In this document: positions 49,097 through 60,152 of the stretch, piece by piece | Layout: each line of letters starts with the position of its first letter | How positions within the stretch are numbered: the stretch's first letter is position 1 | NCBI GenBank assembly: GCA_029204225.1 | Contig: CM055092.1 | Coordinates: 10,133,806 to 10,197,805 of the forward strand | Reading direction: 5' to 3' | Source of the DNA: Diphasiastrum complanatum | Lineage: Eukaryota > Streptophyta > Lycopodiopsida > Lycopodiales > Lycopodiaceae | DNA length: 64,000 bases | Position numbers and translations under genes: made by a program | Notes under the pieces: model-generated | What the model was told of the DNA's origin: nothing | The model's input: the letters and a program-made list of their open reading frames with translations, nothing else | Databases searched by the model: none

Positions 49097-49215
49097 TGAT
49101 ACATTACGCTATGCTTCTTGGTTTCCAAGGGAAGGCTCGAACCTAAGACCAAAGAAACTTTGGATGTCAAGCTAACCAACTAAGCCAACCCCATTGGTTG
49201 ATACATTACGCTATG
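49097..49215 (-). mobile_element. very short tRNA-derived SINE-like insertion with 17-bp target duplication
   Basis: TGATACATTACGCTATG at 49097-49113 is repeated exactly at 49199-49215. The 85 bases between, read on the minus strand, contain GGGGTTGGCTTAGTTGGTTAG (an A-box-like start) and GGTTCGAGCC (B box), the two internal RNA polymerase III promoter boxes of tRNA genes. No acceptor stem can be formed. This is the structure of a tRNA-headed SINE, here reduced to the head alone. Confidence 0.75.
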
Positions 49216-50588
49216 GAATGAGTCCGGCAGGAATGAGTCCGGCAGAAGGCCATTATGCCCGATAAGGATTTTCAAAAAAATTAGGCCCACGTCTCGCCTA
49301 AAAAACTTAAAAAATGGCATGTGCCCAGCCCCTTTCATAATACTTTATGATGAGGTTGTGGGTGCTCAAGTTTTTTTTGGGCCTTGCCATGCAAAAGACA
49401 AAGAGTAGACAACGTGACACTATATGATCGGGTTGACTGAGGAATTTGTGAAAAATGCTAACAAATTCAAAGACTTGCTCAATATATAATATATGTAGGT
49501 CTTTTAACATGCACTTTTTTTTGCCAACTATTAAGGACCTTTTTTTTGGCATTTATTAGTGTGATTGAGTTTCTTTGGCAAGAGCAAGTTTTATTAGATG
49601 CATCACACTTGATTCTTTTTATATAGCATGAGCATAATGTATGATGATAAAGCCCTTACATATATCATGAGACGTTTGTGACAGTTGTGCAATCTTCGAA
49701 TCAAATATTCTATGTCAAATAGTGGAGCGATAATATCATCTATATTAAGAGAGAAGAATAATATAGAGCATTCGACAATGCTAACAATTGAGGCCAATTT
49801 TCATATTAGACTTAGAGTTTGACCTTTCAAAGTTATATTAGTCTAAAAGCATTTGAATAAGCATTTTTTGAAAGTGTGAGAAAGTGTAGTACACGAGTTT
49901 GATAGATTCAAATTTGAATGTTGGAGACATTGAATCGCCCTGCAATGGATCGCTAGTGAATAGGGAGCTTTTGCCTCAATTTGAGCCAAAAAAAAACAGG
50001 GATTTACAGATCTGAAAAAAAATTGAACATGAAAAAATAAACTCTGTAGAAAACTGAAAAAAGCCATAACTTTCTCTACGCTTATCGGATTGCTATGAGA
50101 TTTCGGCAGGTGCTTGGGGGTGCTGATTTGTGGCTAGGGAGGCTGCAAATTTGAGAAAAGATTCTGAAATCACTGATTTTGCTCAAAAAAAACAGATTCT
50201 GGACGTTTTTTAGAGCTTTTGGAGTTAAAACATCATAGCTTCTTCGCCGTACGTTCGTTTGACCTGAGATTTGGCACAGAGCATCCTCACAAGAGGGCGA
50301 CCTACTACAATAGGACCTCCAACCTGTTTGCAGACCTGAGCATGCATAAGTTCGCATCGATTTGGTGTTGTTTTTTTCACCTATTTTTGCAAAAAGTCGA
50401 CAAAATTTTAAATTTTTCCAATAACTTCTTCATTGGTCATCCATACTACGTCTTTGGGAATCAGAGAGTGATCTATCTTCACTGATTTATTTTACTTTCT
50501 ATTTTTTCTTTTCACAAAAAAAATCATTTTTGTTGTTTTTTGTATACATTAAAAAAAAAACTTTGTTTTTTCTGTGCTTTTTGTTCGT
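49216..50588 (+). other. no gene; probable LTR and leader of the gypsy element to the right
   Basis: No coding pattern. The part from about 50080 to 50480 reads like a retroelement leader directly upstream of the gag start at 50590. No clear LTR border or primer-binding site was found. Confidence 0.35.
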
Positions 50589-50589
50589 T

Positions 50590-51445
50590 ATGGAAGACGA
50601 CCGTGTCGATATACCCCTCAGCCCTCCTGTTGCCCTCCAATCACCACCACCCAGCCCTATGCTAGCCCTGACCATAATCCGCCTACTAGTACTTCCCCTT
50701 TTGTGCAAGCTCGCATGGATAGTGTGGAGAAGACCGTCGCAGAGATGCGAGCAATGATGGTAGCTGGTGGTTATGCGTCTTCCTCACAGCATGCCCCCAC
50801 CTTATCCTTATCCATTTTCATCTTATGTTGTTCGTCCTGTGTTACCTCCACCTTACCCATAAGACAAAGATATTAAGCCTACCCGTTTCACAGGAAATAC
50901 TCCCCAATGCAATACTGATATTGTAGATCGGTGGTTGCACAAGTGGGAGGAATATTTTGATTTGAAGCGGTCCCCAACTGATGAGGGTTGGCAGGTCTGC
51001 AAAGCTGCCTACCATTTCACTGATTTTGCTGACAAGTGGTGGTGCAAGTTGTTGAAGTCTAATCAGGCTCCATTCACTTGGCTTGAGTTCAAGCGAGCTT
51101 TCAAAGCTCAGTTTATTCCTACACATGAGCATGTGCGTGCAACAGATGCTTGGCTTTTGCATCGTTAGAGGCAGTACATGGTGCAGGAATATGACGATAG
51201 GTATCGTGAGATGCTTATCAAGATTCCAGAAAAAATTCATGATTGGCTAGTATTTCACAAGTTCATATTTGGTCTTCGTGAATAGTTGAGGCCTTCATTG
51301 CTTAATGAAGGGTGCAAGATCTTAGAAGAGTCAGTTGCTACAACTCTCAACTTTGAAGGTAATGTGCGCACCAAGGCTGAATATGGAGCGCCAAGCTGGC
51401 CTCAGAAGAAGGGTTTGCGAAAGTCTGGCCAAGCTGGTCAAAAAG
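50590..51445 (+). pseudogene. Ty3/gypsy gag
   Basis: The plus strand starts MEDDRVDIPLSPPV, shifts frame into ARMDSVEKTVAEMRAMMV, and reaches the capsid-type gag domain at 50900-51300. There RWLHKWEEYFDLKRSPTDEG, HFTDFADKWWCKL and FTWLEFKRAFKAQFIP are the usual gypsy gag landmarks. One stop (51166) and one more (51284) interrupt it. The basic tail ends near 51440; no zinc knuckle, protease or pol follows. Confidence 0.8.
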
Positions 51446-52440
51446 GCTTGAGGGGATGCTGGAAGGTCATGACGTGCTTGTCTTGTGTCCTCACATAATA
51501 TTATCAATTCTCGCATGGTGAGGAAGTTTCGCTTAGCTATTGTTCCATTTGATTATTGGTATACTGTTCAAATGCAATGTAGAATGTAGATGTCGATTAA
51601 TTTTTTTGTTTCTTGATTTTGTAGTCTCGGCATGCAGGTAAACTATATAGGCTGAGATTGTGGATCTGATCTTGCATTTTTACTAACAATCCTATCTTTG
51701 ATTGTTCTTGGATATTCCAAGCATCAAGAAATGGGTGTTTCTTGATTCTTGGGTTGCTAGAATTTTGTTAGGAAGTTAGCTTTCTTGATTCTTGTTTCTT
51801 GTTGTGTAGCTTAACTACGTTATTGTATTGTTCCCTGATTTCTTAGGATAGTTTGGTAGATAGATTGTAGATTTGCTCTCTGTCCCATAATGTTATATGT
51901 CCTTAAGCAAGGATTGGTTACAGGACCTATAAATGCATGTAGTTGAGTGAACGTAACCATTTCATCCCACTGACAGACTGGGAATTCTCGTTGAAAACTG
52001 AGAAGCATTTCTGCCCTGACACCGTTCTAAATAAGAGGACTTAATTGTAAAGAACTGGCTTATGAAAACAGGTAGAAACACCTGGTTTCCAGAGCGGTAA
52101 CCACTTGAGATGTAACAAACAGAAGAGAAGTAAAGAAGAAAAAAAAAACCGTGTTCACAGATTCGGCTGGAATCTGTGAACATTTGGTGCCATTTCCATA
52201 GCTACACAAACACTTATCAACGTCAAACCTTTCCGATCTGTGCTGCCAAACCATCACTCTGAAGTCTCCCACATGCATACTTATAGAGCTCGTCACTTTG
52301 GTCTCAACCGATGTACAGCTCCATTTTCGATCGAGGCCCCACGCTCCTCGTCTAGACCAGACCGGACCTTGTTTCATTCACCTATTGAAACCACACACCG
52401 ACTCTCGACTGAATCCCTACTAGACATATCCTGCCAAGTC
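51446..52440. other. no gene recognised
   Basis: T-rich sequence with a TTTCTTGATTCTTG motif repeated between about 51610 and 51800. No coding signature. Confidence 0.45.
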
Positions 52441-52446
52441 CCGAGT

Positions 52447-53088
52447 TAAACCTCAACCGATGCTCATCGATCAGATCTCACCCGAGCCTTTCAGTTGACA
52501 TCTCGATCGAAGACCTTCTGTCCCATCTCAACCGGAGCCTTTCAGTTCAATCTCGACTGGAGGTTTTCTCTCATATCTCGACCGAAGCTTTCTATTGGAT
52601 CTCGACCGGAGACATCTTGTCATATATCGACCAGAGGTTTTCTCTCAGATTTCGACCGAAGCTTTCTATCGAATCTCATCCGGAGACATCTTGTCAGATC
52701 TCAACCGGAGGCTTTCTCTCAGATCTCGACTGAAGCTTTCTATCAAATCTCAACCGGCAGCATCTTGTCAAATCTCGATCGAAGGCATCCTGTCAGATCT
52801 CGACCGGAGGCTTTCTGTCAGATCTCGACCAGAGGCTTTCTCTCATATCTTAACCGAAGCTTTCTATCAGATCTCAACCGGAGGCTTTCTGTTAAATCTC
52901 AACCGGAGCCTTCCGTCCTGATCTCAACCGAACACATTCTGTTAAATCTCGACCGAAGCACTCTGTCTGATCTCGACCAAAGCCAATTACTCAGATCTCG
53001 ACCAGACCATTCCTTAGATCTCGACCAGACCTTTCTATCAAATCTCAACCGAGGTTTTTCTATCAACTCTCAACCGAGAGTTTCAACT
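52447..53088. repeat. 25-bp minisatellite (about 25 copies)
   Basis: Units of 24-26 bp such as ATCTCGACCGGAGGCTTTCT follow each other with drift throughout. Because 25 is not a multiple of three, translation cycles through three related peptides, giving open frames of 215 and 108 codons that are artefacts of the repeat. It lies just left of a copia remnant, and may belong to its lost 5' end. Confidence 0.88.
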
Positions 53089-53134
53089 TACAGTCTGAAC
53101 CAAGTCAACTCCAAAACAAAGTCAACCTTATTAT

Positions 53135-54592
53135 TTGACTAGCTCTGAGGTGTTTGCCAAATACCATAGTTCTTTTCCAATTTATTGCAAAACCCTAACA
53201 CCCAAAAAAACAAAAAACTATGCCATTTGGACACAACCACATTATTCGTCTCTGATGAATATCTTAAAAAAAAAAAACAGTAAAGTTACCAAAGAGTCCA
53301 AGAGGCCTACTTGCCCAATTCTAAGGTACTCTAGATTTGTTATGGATCGTCCTTACGATCCGAATTCCACAGACGACTATCCACCAGAGATGGTCTCTCC
53401 ATCTACCGAACATGCTCGATTCAATAGATATTCTAGGATGAAATCCCAAGTCCAAGATCCATCAACCAATCCATTTGACAGATGGAAAATAAGAAACTCA
53501 ACATCATGTGTTTGTGCTGATCTATGTTGTTCATCGAATTCGAAAATTTGAGCACATTTTGTTTTCTAGAAACAAATTTTATCTGACTATAAGAAGACAA
53601 ATTTTTTGAGATTCAATATACTTGGAGATGTTTCTAAACATGAAGTTGATGGAACTGGTGTATTGTGGTTAGACATGAATCAGGGTGGCGAGAAACTGGA
53701 GGAAGTTCTCTATGTTTCTACTCTCGATAAAGATCTTCTATCGGTAGCAAAGATAGTCGACACAGGAATGTCAATAACCTTCATAAGGGACTCTTGTAAA
53801 TTGCTCAATGAAAATTCTGATAACCTAGTTACTAAAGGTAACAGAAATGGATCGAGTCTACATACCCGAAACTGGAAGAATAAAAGTTGTTCGAGATGTC
53901 AAATTTCGAATGGCCAATACACCCTATCGAAGGTTGATTGGATCGTTGTTGTATCTTGCCGACAACACTAGACTTGATATAGCATTTGCTGTATACAGGC
54001 TAAGCCAATTTAGTTAGAACCCAAGATCGTTACATTGGAAGTTAGCAAAAAGAGTAGTACATTATCTCCAAGAATTGGAAAACTATGGACTCTGTTATTC
54101 GAAGGAAGTTGGATTTCGAATCGAATCTTACAGTGACGCAAGCTGGGTATCCATGAAGGATGATAGCAAAAGTATTTCAAGAGGTTGTACTCTAGCATCT
54201 GGCACAACCATACTTTGGATAAGCAAGAAGCAAACAACAGTAGCTCAATCTTCATGTGAGGCTGAATATGTAGTAGCAACTAAGATGACAAATGAGCTGA
54301 TATGAATCAAACAAATGTTGCAAGGATTTGATAAAACTATTTCTGAACCTTGTGTCTTACTAATGGATCTTCATCAATCTATCTTATGAAAAATCCTGTG
54401 TTTCATCGAAAATGAAACATGTAGCTATCAAGTATCATGTTATCCGGGACTTAGTCGAAAAGAAGATACTGAAGATGGCCTTCATACCTACAGAGGAAAT
54501 AATAGCTGCTATCTTTACAAAGCCACTCAGTAAAGCTTTGTCTGAGAAGCAGCGGAGAAGATTTAATCCAACTGCCCACTTTGAGAGGGAGC
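53135..54592 (+). pseudogene. internally deleted copia, plus strand
   Basis: 53606-53870 reads FNILGDVSKHEVDGTGVLWL and LEEVLYVSTLDKDLLSVAKI, the post-protease region, closely related to the element at 333-6877. It then jumps to ANTPYRRLIGSLLYLADNTR at about 53910, the end of RT, so integrase and most of RT are deleted. RNase H follows (SYSDASWVSMKDDSKSISRG, VAQSSCEAEYVVA) and the MKHVAIKYHVIRDLV and FTKPLSKAL tail. The polypurine tract is TTGAGAGGGAGC at 54581-54592. Confidence 0.85.
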
Positions 54593-55182
54593 TGTAGAAT
54601 ACCTCAACAGACAAATCTCGGTTCTACCAACAAAGTGCATAGTCTAATTGACAAAGGCTGAGAAACCGAACTCGAAACATTTGTATTCTTGTTCGAACTA
54701 CATTCGAACTCGAACTTTATTCGAACTCGAACTCAAACTCTATTCGAACTCGAAAAAAAAGAAGAATAAATGAACTCTGGAAACAGAACGTTATTTTATA
54801 TCAACCGCCTTAACGATTAGATCGACTGTTACAGAAGGAAGAAGACCAAAAGACCTATCGGTGACAATATATATACATGTACACTTACTTATTGTATGTG
54901 CAAGACAACAAGAGATGTATATAGAAGAATCAGAATCAAAATTAACAAAATTCGATTGATCAAAGTTTGCAACAGATGATTTTTCTCAGTTGTTCTGATT
55001 ATCTAAAACTGTCTATCACACTCACTCATATATCTCCTAAAATCTCTTTATTCAATCAAAGTAGAAACTGCTCTATCAGTACATAGACCAGAATCAGACA
55101 CGATTGAAGACGTTGATATAAGTTTGATTTATTCAAACTTTCATCGTGTTCTCTGAAAGATAATTCCTAGTATTTTTCCTAC

Positions 55183-55183
<1 letters not shown>
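54593..55183 (+). repeat. 3' LTR of the deleted copia
   Basis: 591 bp from TGTAGAATACC to TTTTTCCTACA, with the inverted ends TGTAG/CTACA. Inside, 54688-54755 has repeated TTCGAACTCGAACT units. No matching 5' LTR is found in the window. Confidence 0.75.

Positions 55184-55186
<3 letters not shown>

Positions 55187-55234
<48 letters not shown>
55187..55234. repeat. (GA)n microsatellite
   Basis: About 48 bases of GA dinucleotide directly after the LTR. A shorter GA run is at 55293-55314. Confidence 0.9.
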
Positions 55235-55238
<4 letters not shown>

Positions 55239-55713
55239 GCGAGCATATCTCCGTGAGCACTTACATTAGAGATTAGGGTTTTTAGCTTTGTCGCTGAGAG
55301 AGAGAGAGAGAGAGATTGATGCGTTCCATTATGTCATTTTGTGGAGGTGGAGAATGAGATGCTTTCAATCCTGTTGAATGCTTCATGCAATCTGAGATTT
55401 CTTTAGATCTGTGACCTGAATTTTCATTTGAATAGTGCTGCTGTTTTTGGGATTGAATAGGTCGACCCAGGGCTAGGGCTGTTTTAGGGTTAGGGTTACA
55501 TTTTTAAAGTTTTTGGGACTGAAAATATCCACGGAGTGAGGTGCTGGACAGGTGAAAATAGCCAGAGGTGCTGGACAGATGAAAATAGCCATATCGTTAA
55601 TCCGTGACATAGAAAGACGCCCTAAGTCCCATTCAATACTACCTCAAAAGCTTTTGCCGGGAAAGGCTCGTTTCAGGGAAGAACACAAGAGGTGAAGGCG
55701 AGGAGTGGCGGCT
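55235..55713 (+). promoter_or_regulatory. promoter/leader of the O-fucosyltransferase-like gene
   Basis: It contains TTTAGGGTTAGGGTT at 55483-55497, a double telo-box of the kind found near transcription starts of plant growth-related genes, and a duplicated GAGGTGCTGGACAGGTGAAAATAGCCA block at about 55535-55590. No TATA box is obvious. Confidence 0.45.
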
Positions 55714-56212
55714 ATGGCGGAGCTTAGGCACTCCTCAGCAGCAGGAGGGGGTGGGGGTGCCGCTGTAGCGAGGCCTTCAGCTGCGCGCCACCACCCCGAT
55801 GCAGCAGCAATATCAACACTGTTATCACCCCCCCCCTCTTCCTCCAAAGATTTGGACCACGTCGATCATGTGGAGCAGCAACAACAGCAGCAGCATCATG
55901 GAAGCCGCAGGGAGTGGCGCTTTACTTCAGGATCAGCAGGCAGCATGGTAGCAGGGGCTTTTCTTGCGCTTCTTCTACTCCTGGCTGTGACCCTCACTCT
56001 GGCGCCTTCCATCTGGAGCCACCTCGTATGTTTCCTTTATTTGTTTTTCATCTTTAGGGTTTTAGGGGTTTCTGTCTTGAATGTTTTTCTTCTTGATCTA
56101 ATTTACGTAGTTCAATCCCTGAAAGCTTGCTGAACATTTCTTCGCCTATGCCATGATGCAGCGTCCTGGCTACCTTTGCAAAAAGGAAGGGTTCATTCTG
56201 CGTTGCCCGCCC
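55714..56212 (+). CDS. O-fucosyltransferase-like protein, first two exons
   Basis: Exon 1 (55714-56025) starts MAELRHSSAAGGGGG and has a basic/Gln-rich cytosolic part, then one hydrophobic segment near residues 78-97 (AGAFLALLLLLAVTLTLAP), a type II signal-anchor arrangement. Exon 2 (56162-56212), joined CTC|GTATG...TGCAG|CGT, encodes RPGYLCKKEGFILRCPP. That block closely matches the YLCKEDGIxLxCP segment just after the anchor of plant GDP-fucose protein O-fucosyltransferase family members, which act in the Golgi/ER lumen. Its donor GTGAGT is strong. The catalytic exons are not found in the remaining 7.8 kb, so the assignment rests on the anchor and this short motif. The first ATG in a good context was chosen; a GTG nine bases upstream is not used. 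Confidence 0.68.
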
Positions 56213-56900
56213 GTGAGTCTTTTCATCTATGCCAACAAACTATGCTTGAGACCTAAAGCTTTTACAGTTGCGAGCTTTTAGCACAGTTTCGAACACTCAA
56301 TATTTGATCATTTTTTAATAGGCTCAAATCAATGTATTGACATGCATTCATTTGTTTTGAATTTTCCTTTTCGCGGGTTTTTTAAGGAAAATTTCTTCTT
56401 ATAACGAACTTTAAAATCGAGAATTTTAAATCAAGCCTTTGATATATGTGTTTTTTTTTGTGAAATTTCGGTCTTTCTTAACTTTTTTATTTTTGAAACT
56501 TTTCAGCTAGAGTGCAAATGTTCTCTTTCAGGCATCATTGGACCATCAAAACCTTATATGTTGTGATAAACACATGGATTTGCATAGCATTCATTCTTGT
56601 GAATTCATGCACACTTACTGCTTACATGAAAGACATAACCAAAACAAGAAATGCAGCAAAATGACACTTATTACCTAAAAATATGGAGCACACACAGGAA
56701 AAGCAATGTTGCTCGTTGTATCTATAAAACTGCTTGAGTGGCATTCGAAGGATACATAGCTAAAGGAACACGGTTTGTGGTATGCATAAAACTTTTCGAG
56801 CCTAGCCTGCGACAACAGGCAGCTCAACATAAAAGGCAAACAAAGCTGGAACATCCATCCGTACACACACTATGTACATAAATACAACAACAGAAGATCA
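56213..56900 (+). other. start of the large O-fucosyltransferase-like intron
   Basis: AT-rich, no coding sequence. From here to at least 64000 no exon for this gene was found. Confidence 0.5.
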
Positions 56901-57843
56901 CTATCCGAAGATAGTTTTCCTATCGATGACCTCATGATCGAGAGGGATATATGTAGCTTCTTCATTATCGAGTGGTGAGAGAGGGGTCTCCAGTGTGGAC
57001 ATATCATTCGGCGTGTTTGCATTAGGATTTGCACTGTGGATGCTATGATCAATGCTTCGTGTTCTTGCTCCAAATTATCGTCCACGTGCAAGCTGTCTTG
57101 CAAAGAAGATGTTCAATGTTACCAAGGCAGGAACCAACATCGCCCGCCACGTTGATGCTGCTTGCTCTACATCCATACCAAGACCTTTGGAAGGTGTAAC
57201 CCAAGCTGCAGAAGGAAAATACTTTGCGGTTCTTAACATTGACAACAGACAAGCTATGAAAGATTGACCCATAGAACAGGTTGTACACGAATGCCCTTTC
57301 AAACACATTGCACGAAGTCAAGCAGACTCTGTTATTCACTTCAGAAGATCCCAGCTTTGCATAAAGCTCTTTCCCAAGCTCGAGGTCCTTAGTTTTAACA
57401 TTGTGTAATGCAACCTAGAAATGAGACTTTCCGAAATCCTTCAAACAATAGCCTACCATACCATGGAATGTATGCAAACCCTTTTGTGTGAGTGTCTTGC
57501 ACATGACCAGAGCTCCTGCTGGTGCTTGCACATCCCAACCCAACTGGTGCTTAATCTGCAAGTTCACGGTTTTGGCACTGGTGGCCATGATTCGACATGT
57601 CATTTGAAAATGCAAGTGCAGTAGCGTGCCTCCCCTCTCCAAAGCACACACCCCAGCTACACATTTCTCTGTTAGAAACTATTGCAGCAAAGGTAGCAAG
57701 CGAACGTCAACGTTCCCCCCTCCACAACCAACGGTGATGTTAAGTTCCAGATACTTCATGTTTGGTAAATTCACCTTCTTCACCTTCGATGGTGGCCTCC
57801 CACGCCCACGACCTGGATGTTTGGATGTGCTTCCGGTGTCCAT
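56901..57843 (-). pseudogene. HUH/Rep-like endonuclease (Replitron- or CRESS-Rep-like), broken
   Basis: On the minus strand a nearly open frame starts at 57843 (MDTGSTSKHPGRGRGRPPSK). YLELNITVG is a motif I-like strand. LERGGTLLHLHFQM is motif II with an HLH metal-binding pair at 57611-57619. Fifty-four residues later MVGYCLKDFGKSHF is motif III, with the candidate nucleophile tyrosine at 57448-57450 and the YxxK lysine at 57439-57441. The part after motif III stays coherent (VKTKDLELGKELYAKLGSSE, then in another frame YFPSAAWVTPSKGLGMDVEQ and STWRAML), then a third frame gives an acidic end to 56901. Breaks: TAG at 57679-57681 and 57415-57417, a frameshift between about 57300 and 57245, another near 57075. 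No helicase domain is seen. Family name is inferred from the motifs. Confidence 0.6.
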
Positions 57844-57909
57844 ATGTATATTCTGCATTCAGAACAAACAGAAAGTTTTGACAGAGCTTTGCAGATGAGA
57901 GACAGAGAC

Positions 57910-58520
<611 letters not shown>

Positions 58521-58640
58521 GTGTCATGTTGGCCATATCTTTCGTTGGACACGTGCCATGTTGGCCTTAACAAAAACATTGCATGGCCACGTGTCAGGTT
58601 GGCTCAAAATTTTTTGAACACGTGTCGCGCAACATGTGTT
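58521..58640. promoter_or_regulatory. cluster of G-box (CACGTG) motifs
   Basis: ACACGTG/CCACGTG/ACACGTG cores occur at about 58549-58555, 58580-58586 and 58618-58624, each in a CACGTG(T/C)C context and next to a repeated ATGTTGGC string. CACGTG is the core of G-box and ABA-response elements. No start site is evident beside it; it may be part of a repeat. Confidence 0.4.
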
Positions 58641-59250
58641 TGGACATGTTGATGTGGCATGACACATGTCGTGCACATACTCACCGGTGGGATGTATACC
58701 ATCTTCGTGTTGAGCGCGTATTGGTCGACTAAACGTTTTTCAAAATAGTGGGAACATATTAGCTACAACTTTGTAATCGTTAGCCAAGTCTTTTACAGTC
58801 ATTTGGACTATTGGAACTTGACCTTTTTTTTTTGATTAGTAATGGCTTCAATAGAAATGAAATTCGTTGTCACACTTAGGTACATACAAATCTACCATTA
58901 TGCATCTTCATGGGAATTTGGCCATATCTTTTTACTTTGTACTAAAATTTATCCCCTAGAAAAACTTCTTGACCAGTTCTCAGTTGTGTAAATTGAATGG
59001 AGCACTCCTTATATGGGGGTATGCTCAGTGATGCCCCATATGCTGACGTCCCTTACTCTATAAGCATTGCTGACTCCTCTCCACCTTTGTTCTTGCAATT
59101 TTGAATAAAGTACCCACGTTGTTTCTTATAATTTCTCAATAAGTTTCTTCTTTTTACACTTAGATACAAAGCGACTGTACGTACCACAATAATTATAGTT
59201 ATCATTTGTCCTTGGTGAGGTACTGCTAATCTTGGCTGATGTGTAACTAC
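58641..59250. other. no gene recognised
   Basis: AT-rich with no coding signature. Confidence 0.45.
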
Positions 59251-59620
59251 AATCTCGAGTCTTATGATTGTACTTACGTAGTACTTATTTTAGATTAGGA
59301 AGGGATTTTTTAAGACTTCTAGTTGACAATCTCAAAAGTCATTTTTAACATACATGTATCGTAAATTCCAATGTTGCCAATGCTAAATCAAGTGTCATGG
59401 TAAGGCATCTTAGGCACATGTGCAAACATTTCATGATAACGACTCCTTGTTGTTGGGTATACTTCTTTGCTACAAGATTGGCTTTGTGCTTATCTATCAA
59501 ACCATTTGCATAAGATATTGTTCTATACACCCATTTATGTCAAAGAGGTCTCTAATCTTTTGACAACTCCACTAACTTCCAAGTTCTATTTTTCATTTTT
59601 GGGTTATATGTTGGAATATC
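59251..59620 (-). pseudogene. copia reverse transcriptase fragment, minus strand
   Basis: The minus strand reads NRTWKLVELSKD then VYRTISYANGLIDKHKANLV and AKKYTQQQGV, the N-terminal half of copia RT. A stop lies after LSKD. No other part of the element is found next to it. Confidence 0.8.
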
Positions 59621-59650
59621 AATCCACACTCTAGAGAGAACTATCCAACA

Positions 59651-59723
59651 GGGCAGATAGCTCAGTGGTAGAGCATCCCATCCAGTATGAGGGAGGTCCT
59701 GGGTTCGAATCCTAGTTTGTCCA
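59651..59723 (+). other. tRNA-like sequence, probable SINE head
   Basis: 73 bases, GGGCAGATAGCTCAGTGGTA to GTTTGTCCA, fold as a tRNA: seven-pair acceptor with two GU pairs, D stem GCTC/GAGC, T stem CTGGG/CCTAG. The A box TAGCTCAGTGG and B box GGTTCGAATCC match the consensus. The anticodon stem has a mismatch and position 33 is C rather than U, so a working tRNA is unlikely. Together with the following non-coding body this is best read as the head of a tRNA-derived SINE, or a tRNA pseudogene. Confidence 0.65.
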
Positions 59724-60152
59724 TCCATATTATGATTTATGGATTTCCTACATCTTATCAAAGCAACCGGATCTGCAGCAAGCTTGTATGTTGGCACCTT
59801 ACCAAAAGAGGAGCTACTCTACTTTGTGATCTGAAATTTCAGCATCCTGCTGATTTTTCCAAGTGGAGTTTGGATCAGCTTTTTTGTCTCTTTTCAGGTT
59901 GAAGGAGGGCGCCCATCATTTGGCTTCCTCATTGGTTTCGGTGTAGGCTTCAATCGAAGCTAACCTAATTTTCAAGAAGCTGGTTTTTTTGTGCAGAAAA
60001 ACAGCCATCTATCCATTATCTTTTGGGCACTTTGGTTGCAGATTGGTAGACATCTTGTGCTCTTATTTTCAGCTCATTGTTTACTGGAAATTTGCGAGTA
60101 GATTTGGCTTTGGAAAGGCTCGCTTTCCTATCTACTACAAGCTGAAATTCTG
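59724..60152 (+). other. SINE body or copia leader, no gene
   Basis: The sequence between the tRNA-like head and the copia gag. No primer-binding site or LTR border could be recognised. Confidence 0.35.

Noticed and set aside
52495-53142. Open frame of 215 codons as a repeat protein
   Set aside because: It is explained by the 25-bp minisatellite, which lacks stops; overlapping frames are also open and no domain is present.
59651-59723. A functional tRNA gene
   Set aside because: The anticodon stem has a mismatch and the base before the anticodon is C instead of the invariant U.
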